Assembly (NCBI GenBank): GCA_033725935.1
Contig: MU867101.1
Coordinates: forward strand, 248,001 to 312,000
Origin: Cladorrhinum sp. PSN259
Taxonomy: Eukaryota > Ascomycota > Sordariomycetes > Sordariales > Podosporaceae
Reading direction: 5' to 3'
DNA length: 64,000 nt
Of the stretch, positions 52,730 through 64,000 are shown in pieces. Positions within the stretch are counted from its first letter, which is position 1. Every line of letters begins with the position of its first letter. A program made the position numbers and the translations under genes. The notes beneath the pieces are model-generated. The model searched no databases and was not told the origin of the DNA. It worked only from the letters and a program-made list of their open reading frames with translations.

Positions 52730-54504
52730 ATGTTTCGATCGGTTCGCATTGCCGGGCCCGCAGCCCGCAGCAGTCTTGGTGTGCCGAGGACAGCCACGAG
52801 GTCGCTGAGCACATGTCTTAAGACTTCAACCAGTGCATACAACGTCAGCGCATCCGTTTCGTCACTTGCAAGACGCCAAACCACATCCCCCGCAATCCGG
52901 AACCTAAGAAACTTTCACGGTAGTGCCTCCAGAATGTCAGCAAACACCAGAACCGAGAGCGATGCCTTTGGCGAGATCCAGGTGCCCGCCGATAAGTACT
53001 GGGGAGCGCAGACGGAGCGCTCTCTCGAGAACTTCCGCATTAACCAGCCCCAGGACCGGATGCCGCCCCCTATCGTCAAGGCATTCGGTATTCTGAAGGG
53101 TGCTGCCGCGACTGTTAATATGCGCTATGGCTTGGGTAATTGCGTTCTGTCCCGCCGACCCCGCGAACAGACATTGCGAGTTAATTGAACGCTTCCCGGC
53201 TAACAATAGCGTTATGCAGACCCCAAGATCGGCAAGGCCATTCAGCAGGCCGCGAAGGAGGTCGAGGAGCTCAAGCTTCTCGACCACTTTCCCCTCGTCG
53301 TCTGGCAGACTGGCTCTGGTACCCAGTCTAACATGAACGCAAATGAGGTCATCAGCAACAGGGCTATTGAGATTCTTGGTGGAACTATGGGCAGCAAGAA
53401 GCCCGTGCACCCTAACGACCATGTCAATCGCTCTGCCTCGTCCAACGATACGTTCCCCACAGTTATGCACATTGCTGCCGTCCTCGAGATCGAGAACACT
53501 CTCCTCCCTGCCCTCAAGAGCCTACGCAACGCCCTGCAGGCCAAGGTTGATGACTTCGAAGCGAAGAAGATCATCAAGATCGGCCGCACCCATCTCCAGG
53601 ATGCTACCCCGCTTACCCTTGCCCAGGAGTTCAGCGGCTACGTCGCCCAGCTCGACTTTGGTATCAAGCGCGTTGAGAGCTCCCTCCCTGATCTTCGCCT
53701 TCTTGCCCAGGGCGGTACCGCCGTCGGCACTGGCATCAACACTTTTGAGGGCTTCGCCGAGGGTATTGCCGAGGAGGTTAGCAAGATGACTGGCACCGAG
53801 TTCAGGACTGCCCCCAACAAGTTCGAGGCGCTGGCCGCTCACGATGCCATCGTTCAAGCTCATGGCAGCTTGAACACTCTCGCTGCCTCCCTCAGCAAGA
53901 TTGCGCAGGATATCCGCTACCTTGGCAGTGGTCCCCGTTGCGGTCTCAGTGAGCTTAATTTGCCTGAGAACGAGCCTGGCAGCTCTATCATGCCTGGCAA
54001 GGTCAACCCCACCCAGTGTGAGGCCCTCACAATGGTCTGCGCTCAAGTCATGGGAAACCACGTTGCTTGCACTATTGGCGGCATGAACGGCCAGTTCGAG
54101 CTCAACGTTTACAAACCCCTGATTATCCGTAATCTTCTCCACAGTATCCGCATCCTGGCCGACGGCATGCGCAGCTTCGAAAAGAACTTGGTTGTCGGCC
54201 TCCAGGCCAACGAGGAGAAGATCTCCAGCATTATGAAGGAGTCGTAAGTTTTTATTTATTCGCCCATGGGTTCATGCAATATTAGTAGTTCAGTGCTCAC
54301 AAATCTCTGTTTAGCCTCATGTTGGTTACCTGCCTCAACCCCAAGATCGGCTACGACATGGCCAGCAAGGTCGCCAAGAACGCGCACAAGAAGGGTCTCA
54401 CCCTCAAGCAGAGCGCCATGGAGCTCAAGGCTCTTAGTGAGGAGGAGTTTGATACTCTAGTCAGGCCCGAGCTCATGATTGGCCCCAGGCCCTACAAGCC
54501 TTAA
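52730..54504 (+). CDS. FUM1: Fumarate hydratase (class II fumarase)
   Basis: Three exons: 52730-53135, 53220-54243 and 54315-54504; 539 residues. Residues 1-68 are rich in Arg/Ser/Thr and form a mitochondrial presequence. An in-frame ATG at 52934 (MSANTRTESDAFG) sits at the mature N-terminus. Class II motifs include the signature GSSIMPGKVNP, TGSGTQSNMNANEVI and the substrate loop HPNDHVNRSASSNDT. The gene converts fumarate and malate in the TCA cycle. Internal initiation could supply a cytosolic form. Confidence 0.96.
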
Positions 54505-55557
54505 AACTTATGGCCCTCCCCAATCCTGCTTAGAGTGTGGGCAATTTGTTGACACAGCGAGCGAATGTCGTGTAGTCGACTTATCCCCTTTTCTGGGACG
54601 GTAAGCATTTGGGGATGGCGAGTATAAATCTCACCAAAAAGCCCCAATGGCAACGACACTCCCCTCGGCCGTGTCACAACGAACTTGCATTCATGTAATA
54701 CTACTATTGAATACCCATTTAACTCTGCACATATTATAACATACAATATATCGGAAAATGATACCAGTGCTTAGACGTTCTCTAACTTGAACGGAACAAA
54801 TGTAATGCCTATGATCCCGCACTAACTGGCATGAATCGGAAACAACCGGCAGGATTTGCCTCCAGAGGTCGAAGCACGCGGGTCGTCCGCTCGGCATGGT
54901 TGAGAGCGAAAGACCTTGGCTCTGGACCGGCACATCGGAGCTTCGTGCTGTCAATAAAAGCGGGTCTGGAGCTCCGTTGTCAAGATTATCACATTGCTTG
55001 GCCCCGGGCCAGGCCCCCAGGGTGCGGTGCCCTCCAGGTTGTTGGAGATAAAGAGGGTTGTAGTGGAGAAACAAGGACATTGGCGATAATGAGATTTGGG
55101 TGAAGAGGTAGTCGGCCGAGCTTCACCTCAAGATCGTTGGCTTGTTGACGGAGACATAAAACCAGATCAAAGCCATGTCCAAGGCCTACCGTGTCTACCG
55201 TACTTCAAGCAGGGCACCTGTCACGTGCGTTAATTAGAGATATCAATGTTCAAGAAAACTTCAACCAGGTTCTCCTTTTTGTCTTTATCCTGATTGGTCT
55301 AGAATTCTAGATTCTGTCAACCCGTAAAGAGCGCCCGCATACGAAAAAAACGCCTGATGAATAACTCCGAACCTCATCTTTTGTTATCTTGATATCTCGG
55401 CGAAGAAACCGCCTTCCCTGCTCCTGCGAATTCACCAGCTATCCCACCCGATAGATCCGTCTTCTGTTTGAGATGTCAACACCGGACGGGGGGCCAGTAC
55501 TTTCGGATTTCATATTATAACTAAAGTCACACCACAAACCCGATAAAGCGAACGCCA
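54505..55557. other. Convergent intergenic, FUM1 / SMD2
   Basis: 1,053 bp between convergent stops. Short frames on both strands lack domains. I see no RNA gene or repeat. Confidence 0.45.
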
Positions 55558-56398
55558 TTAGCTGAGTAGGACGAGGATGACACTATCACCCCGCAAAAAC
55601 CTGGTTTTCGATATGGTTAGGACCCAGAAAGGCTTTAGGAAAGAGATACAGTGTCAACTCACATCTTGCTAATGAACCGATCCTTGTTCACCGGCCGCCC
55701 CTTCTTGCCATTGTGTACTGGCGTCTCAGTCCACATCTCTTTCTGCACGCAAACGTCAGTTCCTCCTCAAGATCAAGTAAACGCTACGGGCCGGATACTT
55801 ACGACGTTCTCAAGAATCCTGTCAGAGAAAATTAGCAAATCGGTTCATCAAGTCATGAAAAAAAGCGTGGGTTGAAGCATACATGTTGCAATGACGATCA
55901 AAAGCCTTGACTCTGGCAAGCCTATTCCAAACGAAAGCTCAATCAGCATCTATCCTCCTCTCAAGCACGGAACAAATATTCAACAACTCACAGCTTGCGG
56001 TTTGACCGAATGCTGATGAGAACTTGTGCGTGGCTCCGCACGGCAGTTTGCAACAGGGATAGCGGGCCATTGCTCATTTCATATGCTTCCTGTCGTTTGA
56101 GAAGAGAATGTCAGCCAAATATTCCTGTGCACGATGAAAATCTAGAAAAGGACATACCAGCTGAGCAATCTCATACTCTCTGAATTTCAGGACCAACATC
56201 GTCAGTATCTTCCCTATCTGAATCGAGAAAAATCGACCCTCCTCACATTTGGGAGGCCCAAAAGGCAGATAACTCACGTGCACTCGTTGCGCGGCTTGTT
56301 CAGCAGCGTCCTGGCAAGTGAAACTGGTCAGTGATTGGAACCTCGATTAAAAAACGATACTTGGCAGGCAGAACTCACTGGATATTGACTTCGGACAT
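55558..56398 (-). CDS. SMD2: Small nuclear ribonucleoprotein Sm D2
   Basis: Eight short exons: 56379-56398, 56278-56310, 56158-56179, 55992-56089, 55883-55921, 55803-55818, 55663-55742 and 55558-55600. Their sizes are 20, 33, 22, 98, 39, 16, 80 and 43 nt, totalling 351 nt and 116 residues. Conserved blocks are TLLNKPRNECTEYEIAQLEA, GPLSLLQTAVRSHAQVLISI, RKLLARVKAFDRHCNM, ILENVKEMWTE, RPVNKDRFISKMFLRGDSVI. These carry the Sm1 and Sm2 motifs of SmD2. It is part of the heptameric Sm ring of U1, U2, U4 and U5 snRNPs. Most exons are too small to be found as open frames. Confidence 0.93.
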
Positions 56399-56903
56399 GT
56401 TGGGGGATGAAAGCTTTGGTGATTGAATTGGATTTGATGAAGTTGCAGAATGTCTAAATCCAGGTGTTGATGGGGGGTTAATGGCGATATTGGTCGTTGT
56501 TGTTGATTTTTATGAACAAAGTCAGTCGATGTTCTGAACATCGAAGAGGTGAGGAAACGCGTTGAGTGGATGAGCCAAGCCCAACGGTGGATTGAATCGG
56601 GAGCCCCACATTTTCTGGGCGAAGTTTAGATGTCACGTGCAATGACACTGAGAGCTTGAGCACTCTCAAGCTGCTCGATAGGAAGCGCGTCAAATTAAAG
56701 GGCAGTGATCATGGTAGGCATCGTCATCAGTTTGGTCTCACGAGAGTCCAGTCATCAAGTCACCGTGATTATTTTGCCTAAATATTAAAGCTAGTATGGC
56801 CATATGTACAGGCGAACAAGTGTGTTATATATGTCCCTTCAACCCAACCCAATTTGCCCGTCCAAGAATCTGTCTTCAAACGCCTTGCAAGTTGTCGCCG
56901 AAA
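56399..56903. other. Intergenic, SMD2 upstream / ERG24 3' end
   Basis: 505 bp between two minus-strand genes. It holds the SMD2 promoter. Nothing else is recognised. Confidence 0.45.
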
Positions 56904-58517
56904 TTAATAGATATAGGGGATGATTCTCCACCTGACAATCTTCTTGTATTTCTCCCAGTCCTCACCGTACTTCTTCGCGCACTTCTCGTCATCTCTCCTG
57001 TCGCGGTGGATTAGGAGGATGGCAAAGTAGAGCACATACATGTATGTGAAAATAATACCCCAGCCCTTGGCCTCACCTGGAACCACCTGGCGACCATCCA
57101 GCATCCTGGTGGCGCCCTCCACCGCCTTCGAGCCAGCAGAAATTATGGTATACCCAGCCAATCCGGTAGGCAAGCTGTATGGCCAGGCCTGCATCCAGTC
57201 TCCAAAGTAGTTAATGTGGCGGGCAACACCCCACCACCCGGAAATCAACAGCCTGGTGCCAGCCTTGGTCTCGATGTATTTAAGATGAGCGAGCTTAGGG
57301 TCGTTGGGGTTGGTTCTAAAGGCATTCTTCTGACTGTTTGACAGGCGGAAGATGGCAAAGCTGGCAGCAAGAACAGCGCCTACACCAGCGAGGCCCCATG
57401 GGCCAAGCACCTGGGGATGGGTAGCGAGGTAGCGCGTCTGCTGGGAGTAGAGGAAGGGCACCCAGACGAGATCGCCGAACGAGAGCATGAACCCGAACCC
57501 ATCTGTCGTGATGTCCATGGTAGTCAGAATCGCAGGCTCCATGTATTGGCCGTCGAGAACGTAGAAGGTCTGGATCGCCGCAACAAACACGATGCTGTCG
57601 GTCACATATCCGTAAACACGATACTGCTTGGCAATGAAAGCGCAGTTGAGCAAGATGTAACCCATCATGCCGGGTCGGAGCTCCATCCATTCCTTGATGT
57701 CAACTTCGCCAATGAGAGGGAGAGTAATACGGGGATTGAGTTCTCGGCCGATAAACCAGTCGTAAAGGATGTTGCCAGAAACACCACCAGCGGCAAGCTC
57801 CCGGAACTCGGGGTTGCCGGGCTTGACGCTGAAGCTGCGGATGTAGACAAACGTCGCAAGCGCGTACGAGATAACAATGTTCGCGGTCAGGATCTGAACG
57901 TAGTTGTCGGTAATAAACGTCCAGACAGGAAACTCGGCCCCCTGAGCGATGGTGCCGGCAGCGCAAATGGCAAGAGTGAACATGGTCGAGGAGAAGGCTG
58001 TGCGTACTCTCTGTTAGCTGTACGATACTAAATGTTGGCCGCGGCATGGACAACACTAACCATTGAATCTATACTTTAGACGCCCGCCATTTCTCAAGGT
58101 GGTACCAACGGTCTCGGTTGCTGGGAGAATTCTGTAGAGGATGGCGCTGAAAAGGTAGAAGGCCACAGTCCAACCCATTACCTCCCAGCTCAGGAGACCG
58201 CTCACTCCAGGCCATCCAACTTCCTTCTTCAAGATATTCCAATCGAGAGACTTTGGGTGCAGAAGCGACGGCGCGGGGCAACCCGAAATATCGTTGCAGG
58301 CGAAGGCGAAGGCATAAAGCAGAGGAGCCAGGAACGTGCTGATGAATCCAGCACCGAATCTGCAGAAACCCAAACGTCAGCAAACTTTTGGTCGGGTTAT
58401 CTTCAAATCATGAACGCAAGGTACTTACACTCCCAAAAACTCATACTCGAACTTTTCGTGCTTGGGCGCATTGGGCGCATTGGGCGCGACATGTTTCTCG
58501 CTTTTTTTGGACGCCAT
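56904..58517 (-). CDS. ERG24: C-14 sterol reductase
   Basis: Three exons: 58429-58517, 58061-58359 and 56904-57997; 493 residues. The start MASKKSEKHV has a 9-bp repeat coding PNA. The protein is a multi-pass ER membrane protein. Hallmarks are FEYEFLGVFGAGFIST near the N-terminus, the GRELNPRI motif, LISGWWGVARHINYFGDWMQ and HRDRRDDEKCAKKYGEDW near the C-terminus. These are the ERG4/ERG24 sterol-reductase signatures. It reduces the C14-15 double bond after lanosterol demethylation and is the target of morpholine fungicides. Confidence 0.94.
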
Positions 58518-59923
58518 GTTGGCGGTTAGGTTTGGAGTGTCCTGTTAACAAATCCTTATGTAAAAAGGAGAATACCGTCCCCTATATATTTAATATCTTA
58601 TGGAGCAATTGGGATGTGCCGCAGCTGGCAACTGGGTCGGATCTCGCGGCTTCCGTATGGCCTGAGATATTGGGAAACTCAGAAAGCTCCAGGCCCTTCA
58701 ACACTGATGGCAGAATCGCGTTGTCTGTTTGTCGTTGGCGATTGCCGCGCCGGGCCTCTGGCTTCCGGATGGGCTGAGATCCAGTGACCCATTTCCAGTG
58801 CTCCAATGGATAACGCAGGGGTCATCAATTTTGTTGGTACAGGTGCTGGGATGTTGTCCCTTGGCAATTGGCCAGTGCGTTCGAGATCTCCAATTCCAGG
58901 TTGCTACGAAAGAATTATTGATCACTGATAAGATGAAAACAAAAAAGACGTTTTTGTTTACATATGGATCGAGGCCGTGGGTCTAAATAGTGCCCCTCTA
59001 GGTCGGGCTCTGCCAGCCAGCAGCAGTAGTTGTGTTAGGCCAGATGATGATGGATTCAAGTCGCCCAGGTTGCCTCCAACAATATGAAATCCACTAAATG
59101 AGGAGCCGTAAATGGCGGGGCACTCCCAGCCCGACGGACAATCTGCCGGGAAGATTCAGTCAGCTCCCCGTTGTGTGAATGAGGAAATGCTCAGAGCAGC
59201 GTTTTGCCAAAATTGGATAAGACATTTCTCCTAACCAGCTCTTCCAACTTAGTTCAGTGTTAAATCCCGGCAATCCAAGCTTTGAATCGTCAATTGCCAA
59301 GGCCAGTATTCAGGACAGTCCATTAGCCATACACTAGTCTAACCCTTACCTTAAAGACAGGAAACCAACCCTAACCCCGAAGCTTTTGCGGCTAGGTCAG
59401 TGGGCAACAGAACTTCTGATAGCCTCTGCCTGGCTGAGCAAGTGTTCTAACTCAGTTGATTAATTCAATTCATTTCTTTTTCCGTAATTGGCTACTACAA
59501 TATTGGTAATCAATTTAATTCCCTCAAAAAATAGTGTGGTATTTTCCATTGGATTATTCCAACGTCGGAGGGGCATTTATGGGATGCCAAGACCGAATTG
59601 GGCGACCCAAGCCGCACTCTCTTATAACACCTTGGCTAGCATGATTGCGATTCAGCATTCGGCTTACGGCACGTCTTGGAGTTATCTATCAATGGAAGAG
59701 ACGAAAAATGAGATAAAGGAAGAGAACCCCCTGATGCCACCATAGCGGGGTCTGGAACGAGTGGAAAGTGGGGTTAAGGGGTCCATGTCGGGGAGGGAGG
59801 CAGCCCGACAATACCGCCCATTGAAATCGAGTGCCTTCCCTAATTACTTTTCAAAAGTTGAAACTGTCGTGATCTCTGTTTTCTTTTTCCACTTTTTACT
59901 TACTTGTATCATAATACTGCAAA
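58518..59923. promoter_or_regulatory. Large divergent region, ERG24 / WW-protein gene
   Basis: 1,406 bp, the longest region without a recognised gene. It holds a telomere-like AACCCTAACCCC at 59368-59379. Two 85-residue frames (58729-58986, 59488-59745) have no domain, and at least one lacks an ATG start. It is treated as promoter for both flanking genes. Confidence 0.4.
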
Positions 59924-61162
59924 ATGTCATTCTTCAAGAAGCTGGCCAAAGACCTCGAGCAGGATCTCAGCAAGTTTGGGCTGGGAGGCTCTGACAAGAA
60001 GAACGAGGGTAAGCATACCTCTTCCTCCAATTTACATCTCGCATCTCTTGTAATACTCAAAACGCCATCATATTGAGCTCCAACTGACGTCCTGTCCTCC
60101 GCATAGCCCCTCCTCCTCAGCAGCAACACCAAGGTTATGGCTATGGTGGAACTCCTCCGCCTCAACAGTACAACAATTACCAATCTCCACCACCGCAACA
60201 ACAATACCAACCGCCTCCTCCTCAGCAACATGACTACCAATCCCCTCCTCCCCAGAACAGGGAACAATATGGCGCCCCTTCCCCAAATCTAAGCACCCGT
60301 CCTCCCCCGCCTTACCAACCGCCCTCGGACAAGCCACCCATTCCCGCGGGTTGGTCTCCTCATTGGGACGAGCGCACCCAGCATTGGTACTGTACGTTAT
60401 GATATCCACTTGCGACAAGGGAACGGGAACGGGAACTAATAGCCCTATTAAGACGCCGAAGAGTCCACTGGTCGTACCCAATGGGAGGCCCCCGGCTACG
60501 ACCACAGCGACAGCAACCGTGGCCATGGTCACTCCTCTAGCGGATACCCAGGTTATGGTGGCGGCAGTTACGCCCCTCCCTCTGGTTATACCGGCGGTGG
60601 ATATGCGCCTGCTTACGGTGGTGCTCCCTACGGTGAAGAGGGAGGGAAGAAGGAGAAGAAGGATAAGGGGAGCAACAAGATGGCCATTGCTGGTGGTGTA
60701 GCAGCTGGCGTAGTTGGTGGTGCTTTGCTTGCCAACGCTCTTCGTATGTGTCCCATTCGAGGAATCCACTTTTGGTTTATATTACTAACTGTTGCTTTAG
60801 ACGACTCGGACTCGGACTCTGACCACGGCGGTCATCACAGCTCTTATGCTGCTGCTCCCGCGGCTGCCGCAGCTCCTGCCGTCTATGAGACCAATAACTA
60901 CGACTACAGCTCACCTCCTCCGCCGGTTGACGATTACAACCGTGATGTCCCTCCTCCTGGCTTTATTCCCACTCATAACGCCTACGGTGAGGAGATTGAC
61001 AATTCCGATAGAGAGTCCTTGAAGTCGGCCAGAGACAGGTATGAGCAGGCTCTTGAGGACGCGGCAAGCAGTAGCGCCAGCAGCAGTGACCGTGAGGAGT
61101 TGGAGGAGGCAAGAGCGGAGTATCAGGAGGAGTATGAGGAGGCTTACTATGAGGAGGATTAA
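59924..61162 (+). CDS. WW-domain protein with glycine-zipper segment
   Basis: Four exons: 59924-60008, 60107-60391, 60453-60743 and 60801-61162; 340 residues. The N-terminus is MSFFKKLAKDLEQDLSKFGLG. A Pro/Gln-rich stretch (PPPQQ repeats) follows. One WW domain spans PIPAGWSPHWDERTQHWYY and AEESTGRTQWEAPG (about residues 107-142, Trp at both ends). Then come a Gly/Tyr/Ser-rich region, KKEKKDKGSNK, a glycine-zipper-like hydrophobic stretch AIAGGVAAGVVGGALLANAL, and an acidic tail with a long Glu-rich helix. WW domains bind proline motifs. The partner is unknown. Confidence 0.82.
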
Positions 61163-61808
61163 CAAGCCGTGTCGTAGGATATGAAGCGGTGATTTTATTT
61201 GCATATGGGTTGGATCTTTGTAGCGAGTGAGAACAACAGGATTCGAATACTGGATTTTTTGAGTTTTTTTTTGGGTCTTTGACCATGTTTCTTGATGAGG
61301 TTCAGTCTCAAAAGTTACATGTTGGCATATATACCCGGGTAAATAACATTGCAAGGAATATCTGGATAATTACCAGAACCAGTAATCTATACCAAGACAA
61401 ATCCATGTGCCCAGATATAATTGCCATCTCGGCACAAGACTTCCCGTAGTAAACCGTAGAACTCTACCTAGCTTGCCAATGTCCCGGTTGGTTCCAGATG
61501 GCGGATGTTACGGACCGGGAGCCTCTTGCGCACTCCTAGGAATGTGATACCGCAATACACATGAAACGAACACAGGAACCCGACAAGTAGATAAGAACCT
61601 CCCTGTCCAAATGGCGTGAGACCGTGGTTTCACTCACCTCAAACGGGACATGACAGCGACAACTCAACACTCATAACAACTTTCAAACCAATTTCATACC
61701 CCCAACAACATAACTCACCACCATTACAACCCATCACCAACATTACAAGTAAATTACTTCACTCCAGCTTATACGCAATTTACATACTCACGGAAAACGG
61801 CTGTTAGA
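61163..61808. other. Intergenic, WW gene / rhodanese gene
   Basis: 646 bp between two plus-strand genes. Holds the WW gene's 3' end and the rhodanese promoter. Nothing else is recognised. Confidence 0.45.
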
Positions 61809-62595
61809 ATGCCAATCTCCATCCCCCACACCTGTCAAAAACACGCCCTCCGCCCAGACGGTACTACATGGTATTCTGACTTCCCCGAACCAATTTCAAC
61901 GCCGACCAACATCAGTGCCCAAGAGATTTATGAGCTTCTCGAAGCTTGTCAAGGACCAGATCAGGAGAAACCTTTGCTCAAGACACAGGGAATACTACTG
62001 ATCGATACCCGCCGAACGGACTGCACCGGCGGTATGGTCAAGGGTGCTATTAATGTACCTGCTCACGGGTTTTATTTCAGTAGGAGGGGGTTGTTTGAGC
62101 TGTGTGTGGCGGGGGAGGTGAAGAGGGTTATTTTTTATTGTGGTATGTTTTCTCTTTCTTCCTTCTCTTTGTCTTTAAACATATTTTTCTTTTGGTTATG
62201 TCAGATGTGATGCATGAATGAGTGATGAATATGCGATGGGCAAGATATGTGGCATTTGACAAGATAAAATTTTGGGATATTTGAGGGTAAAATGAGTACC
62301 GTGATGATAAAGATGATCATGGGGTTATATCTGGTTGATATCTGTAGCCATGATGATGGACGGTATCTTGTGTTGATGAAACTGGAGCTGATGATATGAG
62401 TGAACAGGATCAAGTAACGGCCGAGGACCAAGATGCGCAGCCTGGATGCAAGATTATATCGACTCGCTTGGCGGTGACATAAAGTCGGAGGTAATGGTAG
62501 GGGGGATTCGAGGATGGGTAAAAGCGTATGGAGGCAGGATGATGGAAGGGTATGATGAAAAGATTTGGGCTGCTGGGAGACCGGATGAGACGTAG
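61809..62595 (+). CDS. Rhodanese/Cdc25-fold protein
   Basis: Two exons, 61809-62142 and 62408-62595, around a 265-nt intron; 173 residues. The first exon has the rhodanese fold start (LLIDTRRTDCTGGMVKGAIN). The join gives VIFYCGSSNGRGPRCAAWMQDY, matching the YCGSSxGRG active-site loop of the single-domain fungal rhodaneses (Cdc25/Acr2-like family). The second exon ends GGIRGWVKAYGGRMMEGYDE. The presumed active-site Cys is in FYCGSS. It could act as a sulfurtransferase or a phosphatase-like protein. The intron is the longest seen in a gene here. Confidence 0.85.
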
Positions 62596-62941
62596 AAGAT
62601 GATTGACTGTGGCTTCTCAAATCCATCTTGAAGTCCAAGGGAGACCTGGCAGAAGGAGTCGGTTTTACGGTAGTGGATCGTATCATCGCCGCCGATTCTC
62701 TCCAAGGCTTTGAAAAGTGTAATCTGTACGGATCCGTAGTCCAGATAGAATGATAGAGATTCGTGGATGGCCTACATACTGGGGTAGTGTCACGTGCAGA
62801 ACTGATAAGTTCCGATAAGCTCCAAAACGTTCTGGCGCGTACCTTGCAGGCCCGCCGCGACTTATAAAGTCTACTCAACCAAATTGGAACCTGGATTATG
62901 GATTTGTAGAGCTTCCATCAACCCAACACCGACCATTAAAT
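62596..62941. other. Intergenic, rhodanese gene / NTR2
   Basis: 346 bp between two plus-strand genes. It holds the NTR2 promoter. Nothing else is recognised. Confidence 0.45.
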
Positions 62942-64000
62942 ATGAGCGCCTTTGGCTCCAAAAGAAAAGCACGAATCATTCAGACAATTGAGGATGATGG
63001 AGACGATTTAAAAACAAATACATCAGAGGAAACTCCTCCATCCGGTAAGTTTTGTCTGCATACGACATCTCACAATAACCCCCTTTTGCTGATTCGCAAA
63101 CCACCACCGAAGAACAAGCAAGCTGATGCGCTGCCGCCAGACCAAGCACCCACAGGGCGCATCAAGTTTCGGAGTAAACCAAACAAATCCTCAGCTCTGC
63201 GAAAGACCCTTATCATCAACGATGACGACAATAGCCCGACCGCATCCGCAGCGACGACGGGCGGGGAGGGCGATGATGAAGATTCCAGCGCCCCGGTCGT
63301 AGTGCGTCCATCCGTAAGTCGTGTTAGCTCTTCAAAACAAAAGAAAAGGCCCGCAACATCTTCGAAGTTATCATTTGGTGGTCCTAGTGACGGAGGGGCA
63401 GAAGACGATGATTCCACGCCGACAGCCATCGCACCTAAAAAGACACTTGGCCAGCGCGCCCTCGAGAAAAATGCTCTCCGTCGCTCTGCTGCCACTGCGA
63501 CGCTGCCAATGCGCTTTGGGGGAGGGGATGAGGACCGCCCCAAATATAGCAAAGAATATCTCGAGGAACTCCAATTCTCCACCCCAGCAACACCAGCAAC
63601 CATCCAAATCCAAGACGACGACGAGATGGAACTAGACGAATCCGAACTCGACGGTGCTCTCGTAGTTCAACAAACTTCTCTTGCCCATGTTCCCTCTCAC
63701 CCAGAACTAGCAGCACACGTCCTCTCCGCCACAGAAATCCGCGAACGCAAAGACCGACGCGCCCGCCTAGCCAACGAAGTAATGGCCCAAGACTTCATCT
63801 CTCTCGATTCTGTTTCCGACTCCGAACTGAAGTCCTCCCGTGTTACACTCAATATCCCCTCTCAGAAGAAGAAAAAGTCAGAATCTCGTTTAATAGCAGA
63901 AGACGAAGATCTAGGCGAAGGTTACGATGAATTCGTGCAGGACTCCCGATTGGCGCTAGGCAAAAAGGCCGAGCGGGAATCGCATCGTCGACATAGGCAA
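62942..64000 (+). CDS. NTR2: Nineteen-complex-related protein 2 (Ntr2-like), 3' part missing
   Basis: The start is the ATG at 62942 (MSAFGSKRKARIIQTIEDD). The frame stays open to the right edge, giving 353 visible residues. Low-complexity acidic and Ser/Lys regions dominate. RPKYSKEYLEELQFSTPATP is the hallmark of the Ntr2 domain, and ATEIRERKDRRARLANE and GYDEFVQDSRLALG follow. Ntr2 works with Ntr1 and the helicase Prp43 to disassemble spent spliceosomes. A GTAAGT-like site at 63045 suggests an intron, but reading through also keeps the frame, so this part is uncertain. Confidence 0.82.
   Translation, partial: MSAFGSKRKARIIQTIEDDGDDLKTNTSEETPPSGKFCLHTTSHNNPLLLIRKPPPKNKQADALPPDQAPTGRIKFRSKPNKSSALRKTLIINDDDNSPTASAATTGGEGDDEDSSAPVVVRPSVSRVSSSKQKKRPATSSKLSFGGPSDGGAEDDDSTPTAIAPKKTLGQRALEKNALRRSAATATLPMRFGGGDEDRPKYSKEYLEELQFSTPATPATIQIQDDDEMELDESELDGALVVQQTSLAHVPSHPELAAHVLSATEIRERKDRRARLANEVMAQDFISLDSVSDSELKSSRVTLNIPSQKKKKSESRLIAEDEDLGEGYDEFVQDSRLALGKKAERESHRRHRQ

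Overview
This window is nuclear DNA of a filamentous ascomycete (Pezizomycotina). The evidence is many short introns (about 45-90 nt) with GTAAGT-type donors and CTGAC/CTAAC-like branch sites, compact single-copy housekeeping genes, and proteins typical of the group (Sen2, Mre11 with a long basic/acidic tail, Erg24, Vma12, TAF10, PP-motif NLRs). The class cannot be fixed from sequence alone; Leotiomycetes or Sordariomycetes are plausible. No tRNA, rRNA or CRISPR feature was seen.

Layout. 1-10.1 kb: a Reb1/TTF-I-like Myb protein (incomplete, leaves the left edge), mitochondrial GatB (PET112), the RNA helicase Dbp4 and its divergent neighbour Utp25. 10.7-19.2 kb: adenylosuccinate synthetase (5 exons), helicase Dbp8, the plasma-membrane t-SNARE Sso1 and a bifunctional HPPK-DHPS (FOL1). 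20-25.4 kb: a secreted cysteine-containing orphan, hexaprenyl diphosphate synthase COQ1, Vma12 and TAF10. 26.1-31.6 kb: MRE11, a divergent ECO1-type zinc-finger protein and FBA1. 31.8-40.9 kb: a TMEM53/PaxU-type hydrolase, an MDR oxidoreductase, SEN2, SLC1 and an RRM nucleolar protein. 52.7-64 kb: fumarase, SmD2 (8 tiny exons), ERG24, a WW/glycine-zipper protein, a rhodanese-domain protein and NTR2 (leaves the right edge). Ribosome biogenesis (Dbp4, Utp25, Dbp8, RRM protein, TTF-like protein) and mitochondrial metabolism are over-represented.

The exception is an accessory island at about 41.2-52.3 kb. It holds two related NB-ARC/TPR NLR genes facing each other as an imperfect inverted repeat, a HeLo-like cell-death-effector gene (47394-48256), a deleted Tc1/mariner-type transposase and a stop-riddled member of a multicopy fungal family. 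The effector ends, and both NLR copies begin, with the same RHIM-like motif (core QVGxNxGxI). This is the architecture of a fungal amyloid-signalling pair: the NLR senses through its TPRs, then templates the effector through the shared motif. The right NLR and the effector are divergent across only 193 bp. The left NLR copy and the multicopy-family gene carry many C-to-T type stop codons resembling repeat-induced point mutation (RIP). The right NLR has two stops, one of which sits at the identical site in the left copy.

Exon coordinates for spliced genes were worked out by hand from splice signals and reading-frame arithmetic; all spliced models proposed as intact close on a multiple of three.
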